Shown in pieces: positions 12,359-23,400 of a stretch of 64,000 bases of DNA. The DNA is taken from contig JAXRKN010000040.1 of assembly GCA_038502055.1 (NCBI GenBank), forward strand, positions 434,001 through 498,000, read 5' to 3'. The position numbers were made by a program, and so were the translations under genes. This DNA is from Tanytarsus gracilentus (taxonomy: Eukaryota > Arthropoda > Insecta > Diptera > Chironomidae). Position 1 is the first letter of the stretch. Each line of letters begins with the position of its first letter. The notes beneath the pieces were generated by a model. The model was given only the letters and a program-made list of their open reading frames with translations, searched no databases and was not told where the DNA came from.

Positions 12359-12464
12359 CTAAAGGAATCTTTTCTGTCGTCGTTAATAATTGGGCATTAG
12401 TCCCCAGTGTGCTGAAAATCGATAGAAGTGCTAGCAGCATTTTTACGCTCCACGAAAGCTTCAT
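12359..12464 (-). CDS. Orphan signal-peptide exon (first coding exon of an unidentified gene)
   Basis: On the minus strand an ATG at 12464 opens 35 codons beginning MKLSWSVKMLLALLSIFS. This is a classical signal peptide with a basic start, a hydrophobic core and a probable cleavage site near TNAQ. The frame then meets a consensus donor (GTGAGT) at 12358, leaving phase 1. A phase-1 signal-peptide exon is typical of secreted or cell-surface proteins, including immunoglobulin-domain receptors with large introns. I could not find a convincing second exon further left. A minus-strand frame at 11698-11931 with a possible membrane segment would be phase-compatible, but nothing else supports it. The protein family is unknown. 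Confidence 0.4.
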
Positions 12465-15400
12465 TTTCGTGATTATTTCTCTTAGGTATTGGTTAGTAAC
12501 AAAATTCAACAAAATTCACTTGAATTTATTTGCTCTAAAATTTTTAGCCACTCGAGCACAAATGCAACATTTTTTTCCAACACAGTTTGATGTGTAATTT
12601 CACAAAATTCTTTCCTCTTTCTCGCACAAACGTTCTCAACAGGGATTACAAAATGCTAACACTCGTTGCCTTATCTGAGCGACATAAAAAAATTTAGTTT
12701 ATTCCATCACATGATACACTCTTTTTTTTATATGTGAACGATGAAATTTCTGCTTACTTTCGATATTTTCTCTCTTTCTTTTCGACAATCAAGCACTAAT
12801 ATTTTCACAATTGTTACTATGATGAACGTAAGAGAGCACATATATATGTGAATAAGCAGGAGGGGAGCGAACAAATAAAAATATTTATACTGAAAATATT
12901 ATTTTTATAGCTCCTTTAGTCATCAGCTTTTTTCTGTCATTTATTTCTCGTTTCACTGTCACATGAAATTTCATGGCACATCGAAAATTATTTTCTGCTT
13001 AGCACTTTACGCTTTTTTCTGTTTCACATTTATGTGAGTGAGCGAGAGAGATGAGACAATGATGATCCTTTTTTTTCTATTGGTCATAATATTATATTCA
13101 TGGGATAACGAAAGGATATTAAATGAAGATACACAAAATTCCTCTCGTTCTATCGTCAGTGTCTTTTTTTGGAAATTTTATGAATTTATTCAACACATCA
13201 CATTAATTATACATTCAATGACAGCATGAAAGCAACTATCGATGATGGATATTCACACGCAGATAGACCGATTAATAGCTGGAGGGTGTGAAGAGGAAAA
13301 TGTGCGGTTGTAAAAAGTGTGAGCTGTGGTCGTGGGAAAATTCAATTTTCATTCAAAGTTCTCACACATTAACCTTCTTAATTGGAACAAATTAAGGACA
13401 TTCAGAATCATTTAATTAGGCTCGGTAACAGCGTTTTGTCTCATCATTAAAATTTTTCATGCATACTTAATTCGTTCGTAATTAAACCGAATTTAATTTT
13501 TCACGTGAAATTTATTTTGAATGTCCACTGACACGACTGGTGCACGTCGAAATAAATCAAAGAGAGTAATTAGATTTCATTTCTCCCCGAGCACTGTACA
13601 CACACACACAAAATTTTTTTCGATATAATTTATTTTATAACACAGCGACATCCAGATGCGGGCTCTTAGTCAAACATCGAATTTATATCCCGACACAAAA
13701 AATAGCTTTAAGTTTTTTCTCTATTTTTTTTCGTTACGCAATTCAACAACCTTGAGCAGAATCGTAGAGAATCAAATCCAATCTTCTTCTTTGTCGTTTA
13801 GTAAATCCAAAATTATGGGCTCATTATGAAATCCGTTTAATGTCTGACTTGTATTGCATGTGATGCAAAAAATTGCACAAGTTCTCACTCAAAACATTCT
13901 CTCTTGCCGAGGAGCGATCTCTACTTTCTAACCATTCCGATTCGCGTTTAATCTAAAACTGAAATGTGTTGAGTAAAAAAGGACGTTTTGTTCGAAGGAG
14001 CAGAGCTCGAGAGAGATGATGCTCAATCTACATTATGTGAAGGTCGTTGGAGAACAAAAACATTCGCTCTCTCTGTTGTTCTGTAGGTGTTATACTGTTG
14101 AGGAAAATTTTCTCTTCTCAATGTTTCATCCTGTGCTAAAGAGAGAAATTTTCTGTGTGGTGAAAATCGACGAAATGTTTTTAGCATGCGCGTGCATCCA
14201 CAACATTATGGTGATATAATGTTTATGCTTAAAACATCATGATTACATGCTGAAGAAAATAAATTAGCGCACCCCGAATAAAGGGACAATTAAACGGAAC
14301 ACCTTCAGGGGAGAATAATAAGTTTTTTTGATGGAAGAGAAGATTTTTTGGGTAATGATTTTTATGGAGGGGTTTAAATATTTTATTATGATGGGTTTTT
14401 AGATTGAAATATCTTTAAGCACTTTAAGTAATTTATTTACTTTTTTATACAATTTTGCCATGACAGAAGTAAAAATTCCATTCAAATCGCTCTGACCTAA
14501 AATTAACATTTTTTACTCCCCCACAAAAAAAAAGTTATTTTTATACGAAACAACCATTACCTTTCCTAATCCAAATTGTCTTCTTACTACCATTCATTTT
14601 AATGGATCAAAAATTTTATTTATATTCCGTATTAAAAGTAAAATACTCTATATTTTTATTGATACCTAAAAAAGGTTCACTAATTTATGCCCTTCTGAGA
14701 AAAATCATTTTTTAAGATTAAAATTTAATCTGACGATGTAATTTTCTGAAACGAAAGACGCGCATTTCTCACGGCAATCAACTCTTACTTTCTTTTCGCT
14801 TCGAGTGTTCATCTTCGACAAGAGCTTGAGTAACTAAATAAAGACCTAACATAATATTATTCAAGACTGCAGTACGAGGAGAAATTTTATGTTAAAGACT
14901 CTCTCTCCTTTTTTCGACTGCTTGCTGGTGGTTGTTGGAGTAAAATGTTTGTGCAAGGAAAGCGAAGAAAAGAAAAGAGGAATCGAAACAAAAAGGACAG
15001 TGAAGCTTTAATGAATGCGCCATTAGATATTATTCTTACCCATCTCCTTTCCTTACTGGTGTGTCTGTCGCACAATATTTTATTTCCGTTACCATAAAAA
15101 AATAAATATTCCCGGTATTTTGTTTCGGGAGGAGAAATGAAAATAAATACACATATAAATAAATTTTTGTTTCTTGCAAAGAAAAACCAATAAGCCTCGT
15201 GAACAAACAAGAGCTTGTGTATGGAGGAAGGAAGGACATAAAGGTAGGAATAGAATTAGGGATTTATTCTATACATGAGCGGAGGTATTCATTGCTGTGT
15301 ATATATACAGTCGTGGTAATTGCTGCAAAGCAGAATGTTTTCTATAGCCTACAAAATAGAGAGATAAAAGTGCTTTAATTCCTTCCTCTACAACCACCTC

Positions 15401-17555
15401 CTTATTTCCTCTATTGTCCTTTCTTCTATGTGGCATCGCTTTGAAATTTATTTTTATATCTGCATTAAGCGACATAATGATAAACACCGAGAGATAAAAA
15501 TGGACATTTTCTAATTTCATCCTTCTCATAAGTCATTGGCAGGAGGTAAAATGGCTAAGAGAATTTTTTAGACACGTTGATCGCGATGATGAGGACACAA
15601 TGTGTCCGACACATTTATCATGTAAGGGTATTCAAAATCTCTTAAGTACAGGAAAAAAGGACAATTTGTAATTGATGGTAAAATTAAAGTTACTTAAAAT
15701 ATCCAAATGGAAAGTTTAACCTCAAAAGCAGCCACAAACAATAATAAAGAAATTTTGCTCAGCTGCTAAGTCGACAAACTTTTTTTTCTCGCGTTACCCA
15801 AGAGCTAAGAAAACATTTTTCTTCAAGAGCCCTACGAAGATACGGGAGTTGTTTCAAGCGTCATGGCATCACAAAAATGAAAGATTTTTTTGCGTTCATA
15901 TCTTTTTTGTAAAATAATTGAAATTTTTAATGCCCGCCTACGAAGCGGATATAAAAAGCAGTAAGCCAAGCCCTAAAACAACCACAAGGAACATTATCAG
16001 TGTAATTATCAGACGTGAATCGTTTCGGGAATTACAAACAACAATTTTTTTATAAAATATATTTTCCCTTGTCCACTCGGTCCTTCCGCTATTGTTCCCT
16101 CAACATTCATTATTTTAGGCTAAAAGCATGTCCTTAATTAAACATATTGGAACAAAAGTCTTTGTTTCCTTGCTTTTAGGAAAAATTCTTTAAAAAATAA
16201 TTAAAATTTCTTAATTTTTTAAACCACTTTAAAGTTTGTTTTAAATTACAAAAAATCTAATAATTAATAAGGTAAAATGATTCTCTAGGATATCTCTCTA
16301 ATTAGTTTTCTTTACAAATTAAATCAATTAAATTATGAGAAGAGAGCAAACTTTAATTTCCGTTTTATTCACAGAAGTTGTGTTTAAAGCATTTTTTAAT
16401 TGGTTTAATGGCAAATAGCAAAGTGCAACGGAAAAGTAGGAAAGCATGTATAGAACGAGAGGAAATTAGTTGAATAAATACTCGAGCGGAGTGTGAGTGA
16501 ACTATTACTGCAACAATTTTCAGTCCATGAAGCTGGAAAACTTTTTCGCTCAGAATGAAGTTATGAGTTGTGCTTTTGAAAACTTAAATTATTGTTTCAT
16601 AAACTCATGATTAATGCTGAGTAATAAAGCAGTGTGGAGATATTTATTTATCGCTATGCCACTTTGGCACTATAGTTATTTTCATCAGCAATCCAACTTT
16701 TTTAACAACTCTCTCTCTCTCGCCACCACAAAAATTATCCACATACACGGTATGAAGGTCCTCATTTTACGCGGAGTAGAAGTGAAGCTGGTTTTAGCGA
16801 TAGTGGCGGTTAAAAAATAATAAAGGAGAGTGCTGGAAGAGAGTGAGGAAAAAATATTGCACTCTATATCGTATGAATCATGATAAAAGCCATTCCACAG
16901 ACACACTCGCTAGAAATTGCCAGTATGAAACTTTTTCCTCTCGTTCTCTTTCTCTTTTTGTCCTGAATTGTTTGCATGAAAATGACAAATAATGCAGTTA
17001 ATAGAAAAAATGTTGCCATTTTGTTCACGGACTGGTGAATTTTGTGAACTGCGTTGGGAAAGTTTAACAAAACCGGGTGGTGATAAAAAATTAACTTTTT
17101 AATTTTTTGTTTGAATTACAATAAATTTAACGGATATAAAAAATTTCAACTTTTTGTCGGTTAAAAAATATTACAGAATTTTTTAAAAATAAAAATATTT
17201 TTTCGAATAAATTGCACACCACTTTTCGACACCTAAAAAATAGTAAAAATGCACTTCACATTTTTTTTGGTTGAAGCATACGGAAAAATGTTTGGTGAGT
17301 GGAAATAGTTGCTACTGTAGCAAATAGCAATGACAAAAGAGAAAAATGTGGATTCATAATTGAATTAATTCAACAGGATGCTTCCACGATTTGCGGGCTT
17401 TTCCGCTACAATTTTATTTGTGAACGATAAAATTTCATAAAGCAGCCAGAATTTATTTCGTGACAGTGAAAGAAATCACTTGAAGTAAAAAATTCGGTTA
17501 GGTTGACGAATTAAATGCGAAAATTATTTTTCAACTAAAAAATTACATGGATTTT
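12465..17555. other. Non-coding stretch, no gene recognised
   Basis: No frame with convincing start, splice sites or conserved domain. Short CA and GAGA/CTCT microsatellite runs occur (for example CA near 13600). A TATAAAA at 15950 has TCAGT about 48 bp downstream, which is too far for a standard core promoter, and no frame follows it. Confidence 0.5.
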
Positions 17556-18906
17556 CCTGGGAAATTCCCAACGCCTGGGAAATTCCCAACTCCGGGGAAA
17601 TTCCCAACTCCTGGGAAATTCCCAACTCCTGGGAAATTCCCAACTCCTGGGAAATTCCTAACTCCTGGGAAATTCTCAACACCTGGGAAATTCCCAACTC
17701 CTGGGAAATTCCCAACACCTGGGAAATTCCCAACTCCTGGGAAATTCCCAACACCTGGGAAATTCCCAACACCTGGGAAATTCCCAACTCCTGGGAAATT
17801 CCCAACACCTGGGAAATTCCCAACTCCTGGGAAATTCCCAACTCCTGGGAAATTCCCAACACCTGGGAAATTCCCAACACCTGGGAAATTCCCAACACCT
17901 GGGAAATTCCCAACACCTGGGAAATTCCCAACACCTGGGAAATTCCCAACACCTGGGAAATTCCCAACTCCTGGGAAATTCCCAACACCTGGGAAATTCC
18001 CAACTCCTGGGAAATTCCCAACTCCTGGAAAATTCCCAACACCTGGGAAATTCCCAACACCTGGGAAATTCCCAACTCCTGGGAAATTCCCAACTCCTGG
18101 GAAATTCCTAACACCTGGGAAATTCCCAACACCTGGAAAATTCCCAACTCCTGGGAAATTCCCAACTCCTGGGAAATTCCCAACACCTGGGAAATTCCCA
18201 ACACCTGGGAAATTCCCAACTCCTGGGAAATTCCCAACTCCTGGGAAATTCCCAACACCTGGAAAATTCCCAACACCTGGAAAATTCCCAACTCCTCGGA
18301 AATTCCCAACACCTGGGAAATTCCCAACACCTGGGAAATTCCCAACTCCTGGGAAATTCCCAACTCCTGAGAAATTCCCAACACCTGGGAAATTCCCAAC
18401 ACCTGGAAAATTCCCAACTCCTGGGAAATTCCCAACACCTGGAAAATTCCCAACTCCTGGGAAATTCCCAACACCTGGGAAATTCCCAACTCCTGGGAAA
18501 TTCCCAACACCTGGGAAATTCCCAACACCTGGGAAATTCCCAACTCCTGGGAAATTCCCAACACCTGGGAAATTCCCAACTCCTGGGAAATTCCCAACTC
18601 CTGGGAAATTCCCAACACCTGGAAAATTCCCAACACCTGGAAAATTCCCAACACCTGGGAAATTCCCAACACCTGGGAAATTCCCAACTCCTGGGAAATT
18701 CCCAACTCCTGAGAAATTCCCAACACCTGGGAAATTCCCAACACCTGGGAAATTCCCAACACCTGGGAAATTCCCAACTCCTGGGAAATTCCCAACTCCT
18801 GGGAAATTCCCAACACCTGGGAAATTCCCAACACCTGGAAAATTCCCAACTCCTGGGAAATTCCCAACACCTGGGAAATTCCCAACTCCTGGGAAATTCC
18901 CAACAC
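17556..18906. repeat. 18-bp minisatellite, about 75 units, each with a kappaB-like quasi-palindrome
   Basis: The unit is GGGAAATTCCC followed by AAC, then A or T, then CCT: 11 bp of quasi-palindrome plus a 7-bp spacer. The array spans 1351 bp, close to exactly 75 units, and is highly homogeneous. Variation is mostly the A/T base in the spacer plus sporadic changes in the G-run (GGAAAA, GAGAAA, CGGAAA, CCTAAC). Variants come in recurring blocks (adjacent pairs of GGAAAA units flanked by paired T-spacer units), pointing to higher-order duplication by unequal exchange. The left edge is degenerate, as expected at the boundary of a tandem array. Since 18 is a multiple of three, several frames stay open for more than 460 codons (PTPGKF or similar on plus, LGISQ or GVGNFP on minus). 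I regard these as artefacts of the period. Confidence 0.98.
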
Positions 18907-19293
18907 ATTCGTCATTGAACGTGTGTATCAAAAGATTGCTTTTTTAATATAATGATAGCTTTCCAATGAAACGATTTGCGGCAAAAATTCTGTAGAATAT
19001 TTGTTGAAATTTATTTAGTGTAGAACTTACTAATTTTTTATCAAAAATTCTGATAGATGGGTGATCAAGTCCCTTTTTTTCTCATGCTTAACTTGAAACT
19101 TCCAACAGTGCAAAAACTAAAATCCGGATTTTGATGAATAAATTAAAGCAATATAGGTTTTAGTTTTATATTTTACGTAACACACTTTCGCTGCCGACTT
19201 TAGAAACTTATTAATAAATAAGATTATATGGGTCGGTTCAATGGACACTTTATTTTCGAGAACCGTTAAAGAAACAAGCAGGCATGAGAAAGC
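18907..19293. other. Spacer between minisatellite and serine protease homolog gene
   Basis: About 390 bp of unique A+T-rich DNA with no coding frame. It ends at the TATA box of the downstream gene, so it is the proximal upstream region of that gene. Confidence 0.6.
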
Positions 19294-19331
19294 TATAAAA
19301 AGCGATAAAGACATTCTCGTAGCCAGTCAGT
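19294..19331 (+). promoter_or_regulatory. Core promoter of the serine protease homolog gene
   Basis: TATAAAA at 19294-19300 is followed by initiator-like sequence (CCAGTCAGT, 19324-19331) about 30-35 bp downstream. The ATG lies at 19360. Spacing and order fit a standard arthropod TATA-Inr promoter with a short leader of about 30 nt, common for inducible or highly expressed secreted-protein genes. Confidence 0.7.
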
Positions 19332-19359
19332 AATTTTTGGACGCTGAAAGAGTGCTGAT

Positions 19360-20404
19360 ATGACAAAATTATTACTTCTCATTATAATATCATTAATTAT
19401 TAAAAGTGAAGGGAGTCGAGAGATAGAAGAAGATGATTATTACTTAATTGATGACTATGGGAATGATAACGATGATAAGACGAGAGTTGCTGCGGGCACT
19501 GATACATTACAACTTCAAAATTTGGATTTTACTCGTTTGGCAATTGTGTTTCAAAATAACTTTCGGACTTGCGGCGGAAGCTTGATTAAGGGATTGTACG
19601 TTTTAACTTCAGCATCGTGTCTCTATGAGTGAGTAAAATTAAACTTTATTTAAATTGATTTTATGATTTTAAAATTTTAGTCCAGTTGAGGAAGAAGCAT
19701 ATGCTATCAACATTACATTCCCACAAAATGCACGACTCATAGGAAAAAAACTAAGAATGTTCATTCATCCCGAATATAATTACACGACTAGAGAAAATGA
19801 CATTGGAATCATACAAATGGAGCAGCCAATAACGCCCGATGGAAGTAAAATAATCTTAAAATTAAATTATTTTTTAAATTTTTAAAAAATCTTTTTAGGA
19901 TTCGTAAATTTTTCAATGCTCTCGACAAATAACAACTCTGAAGCTTTTGTAGGAAAAGTTTTGCGTTTCTGTGGCATGGGCTCAATTCAAAACTATCCAA
20001 CTTTTCCAAACACATTAAAGTGTGCCGATCTGCTAATCGTCCCAACTGCCGAGTGTGGTGTCAGCATTGAAAATATTCTCTGCACATTTTGGAAGGATAG
20101 AGACAATAATGTTTGCAACGGCGATTATGGAGGTAGCAAAATTTGAAAGTTTTTTAACACTTTTTATAATTATAAAATATTTCAAGGACCGCTTTATGAA
20201 GTTACTGATATTGGAGCGACGAAACTTCAGACACTTGTTGGAATTGCATCGTTCAGTCCAAACGCAAGAAAAAATGCTTCTTGCCTCGGCGGTCATAAAG
20301 TTGTTTTCACACAAGTTGGAGCATTCCTCCCAATCATTGAAGAGTTCATCAACACCTCACTTAAAAGCTTTTCTATTCGTGGAAAAAATCATGATGGTTT
20401 TTAA
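19360..20404 (+). CDS. Secreted trypsin-fold serine protease homolog, catalytically inactive
   Basis: Four exons: 19360-19628, 19681-19844, 19899-20132 and 20187-20404, giving 294 aa with all junctions in frame. Residues 1-18 are a signal peptide (MTKLLLLIIISLIIKSEG). An acidic propeptide follows (residues 20-40, rich in Asp/Glu/Tyr), then a trypsin-type activation site at Arg42-Val43 (TR-VAAG). The S1 peptidase fold is clear: CGGSL at 71, VLTSASC at 81-87, NDIGI at 129-133, RFCGMG at 167-172, and CNGDYGGP at 217-224. Two catalytic residues are replaced: the His of the AHC motif is Ser86 and the Ser of GDSGG is Tyr221; the Asp (130) is kept. It is therefore a pseudoprotease, unlikely to cleave peptides. 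Insect serine protease homologs often act as cofactors or decoys in haemolymph cascades such as melanization. There is no CLIP domain. AATAAA overlaps the stop codon. The role is inferred from the family. Confidence 0.92.
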
Positions 20405-23400
20405 ATAAAAAAATATTTAAAACTTTAAAATTTTACAGCTTCAAATGTGACCACAATGAATTCCTTTAAAAAAAATTTAAAAACTCTTAAACTATTTTTT
20501 TCACTCGGTCACATTACTCATGCATGAGTGAAGAAGAATCAGAGCGAGTGAAAAAAACATCCACACAACAATGTGAAATCTCTGGCAGCAGTTCTGAAAA
20601 TATTCATTCAGCTTAAGCTCTTTGTTGAAAGTATTTTCACTCTGCAAAAATAAATTCGCATAATGCAAGGCTTAGAATTTTATCTTCTCCCGCATTTTTC
20701 AACGAGACTGCAGCGGTAACAAAAAAAGTGTTTTTGAAATAATCGTAAAAAAAGCAAAAGCGAGAAGTTGATGGCATGATATTGATATACGCCGATGTTT
20801 AGGATTATACAGCTCATGTCATAAAGTTTCTTCGTGTGCGAGCATTCACATCGGAACAAGAGAAACTACTTAAATGAAAATAAAAATTCGTCGCTTTTGC
20901 TCATCATGCTCAAGATGTTATAAAATGATGTAAATGGAAAGGAGTACAAAAGATGTGATGATGATGATAAATATAATCAAAACCTTTTTTCTTTTCCACT
21001 TCCTTTAGTGACTTTTTTATGCTCGCTCTCAAAGGAATCTCAAAAAAAAATCATATGCATGCAAGATGTAAGTGACATCATAAAAGCATGAGAAAAAATT
21101 TATTATGAAAGAAATTTACTAACTGAATGATCGTCAATGCAAAAGTTTTTACGGTCAATGATTTCATGTACAAAAATCTTTTGTATTATTTTCTAGTCTT
21201 TTGTCATCTGCTTTTTTACCTTTAAAAATTTTCTTAATTTTTTGCTCATTCCCAAAGGTTCAAGCATAAAAAAGTGTTACAAAAGTGCTAAGCAAAAAAA
21301 GAACTCCCTTAAAACCTTTCGATGCCCTCCGGTGAATCTTTTGAAGTTACCGAGTTTAATTTTCAATTAAGCAAATTAGTCTGAATTCAAAAGATTTCCC
21401 ACTTGTCAAAGAAAAATTCACTCGCATTATTTTGAGCAACTGTCAACATTTTCTCCTGGAATTAAGGAAAAAAAGCATTTAATTAATTTAATCACATGCT
21501 CAAACCTCGGAAGATTTTAAAAAGGTAGAATATTCAAAAAAGATAAGGTTCACATCAGGGATTTTCAAGCAGTTGTCGCTGCGTCATCTGAAAAACTTTG
21601 TGTATGAGTTTCTTTGAAAAGATTTGTGTGAGAGTTTTTGAGCGCTCTACAGCACCTTTGCTGCACATACAAACACAATCTATCGCCCCTTAGAGAGTTC
21701 TTTATTCCACACGAAGAAAAAAAGTTTCTCTCATTTCTTATCTCACTCGACTCTTATTTCGCACGCTTTTCCTCCTCACCCATTCGCAAGTAGATGAAAA
21801 AAAAGTGTGAAAAACGGTTGCCGTATGTAAATGCAATTATTTCGCTTTTCGGTATGGAAGTTTACGTGAGCGAGAAGCAAAACAGCGGAGGAAAAATAGA
21901 AAAAGTTAGAATAATTTATTGTTGTGTGTAATTTTTACTGCCAATAGCGGCGGCAGCAGAAGTTGAATGTGAGTTCATGGAGATGGAGATTTAGAGGAGT
22001 TGTGAGGGTAGTCTTAGGGATTACAATGGAGGTAAATTGTTCTGAAAATCAGGGAAAAGTTTGATTATAAAAAAATTTAAAAGTCACGTCGTTCGACGCT
22101 TGTACGGTTTGAATGTTTATTGTGATTTTTAACAAATTTTTAAATAATTCCTGTTTCAGTGTAAAAAATGTTAAAATTTGGCGTGATTGAAATTTCAGAA
22201 TCTATAAAATTCTTACAATTTTTACTACAAAAAATATTGAAATAAATTGCATGTTCGACGAAAGTGCAATGACAAGCGAGAAATCACATGAGAAAGTGAT
22301 GCTGATAAGTATCAGAAACGTCACGACATTGATATAGCAGTTGCGATGTCAACGAGCACTTCACTGACAGAGTGTAACTCAAATTGCTATTCACCTCCCC
22401 TCTTATCCGATTTTGCACCAGCAAACATGGATTTTCTCTTGATATGCGAACATCCTCTGATTTACGTTTGTCCATTTTCAGAAATCTGAATAGGTGTGAA
22501 TGTGAAGTAATTTTTTTGATTGGCTCATGAGGAAAGGAAAAGAAACTTAAATTTTGTTTAATGAGATGAAAATTTCTGCAGTCCCGAATGGTGATTTATC
22601 TTTTTATTACATGTTTCATGAAGCATCAGCACAAAGTTGAAAACTTTATTCCGATGATAAATGAGACACTATTAAATTCTTTGCAAGTTCCTCATTTTGT
22701 GATTTCTCATCGCATCTTCTCAATTTTTCTTGCGAGAAAAAACTTTTACCGATGATATAAATTTTCATTACACGAAGCGCGCTGTTCTGATGAGAAGTCC
22801 TTGTTGCTCATCGTCATTTGACTCCTCTTATTCTTTCAGCGTTCTAAATGTCTCGCTTAGTCATTTCGAAAAAATTTCAATTTCGCACAAAAAGTTCGTT
22901 CTGTACATTTTCAGTGAATGAAATGCAGGAAATTAAAGTGTGCTTGATGAATTTTGATTTTTTTTCCTACTTGAAAAGGAAATCTATGAGCTCTGTCTCA
23001 TGATGTGAAAAGCTCATAAATTGTGAACTTCATTTTCCTCGAAAAAATAACTCCAGACTTGAAAGGTGAGTTGAGACGAGTATTGATTTTAAAAGCATAG
23101 CAACTAGAGAACACCTAAAAGTCATTCATGAACAAATGCATGGAATTTAATAGGCAAAGCTGCATAATTGAGAATATTTGAATTGAAAATTTTCTGAATT
23201 TAGATTTCCTCATAAAATAACAAATTTTTGAACCATCAATGAATTTGTGATTTTTACCAATTGAATCTTAAAGTTCAATTAAAATCGCAAAAGTTAGAAT
23301 CCAAATCATTTGTAAATAAAACTTTTCAACTGTAATAATTAACTTAATTCATCCCAAACAAACTCTTCGTGTAACAATTGTCGTTCGAGTGTCGCTCTTT

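Noticed and set aside
15269..15529. 86-codon minus-strand frame with a weakly hydrophobic start
   Set aside because: No cleavage-site-like sequence, no conserved motif, and no polyadenylation or promoter signal in place.
17556..18906. CRISPR-like array
   Set aside because: The units are directly adjacent with no unique spacers, and the surrounding genes are eukaryotic and intron-containing.
17524..18947. Four overlapping open frames of 266-466 codons (PTPGKF, LGISQ, GVGNFP and CWEFPR repeats)
   Set aside because: They exist because the tandem unit is 18 bp, a multiple of three, so any stop-free frame remains open. Overlap of several frames on both strands and the lack of signal peptide or splice context argue against a protein.
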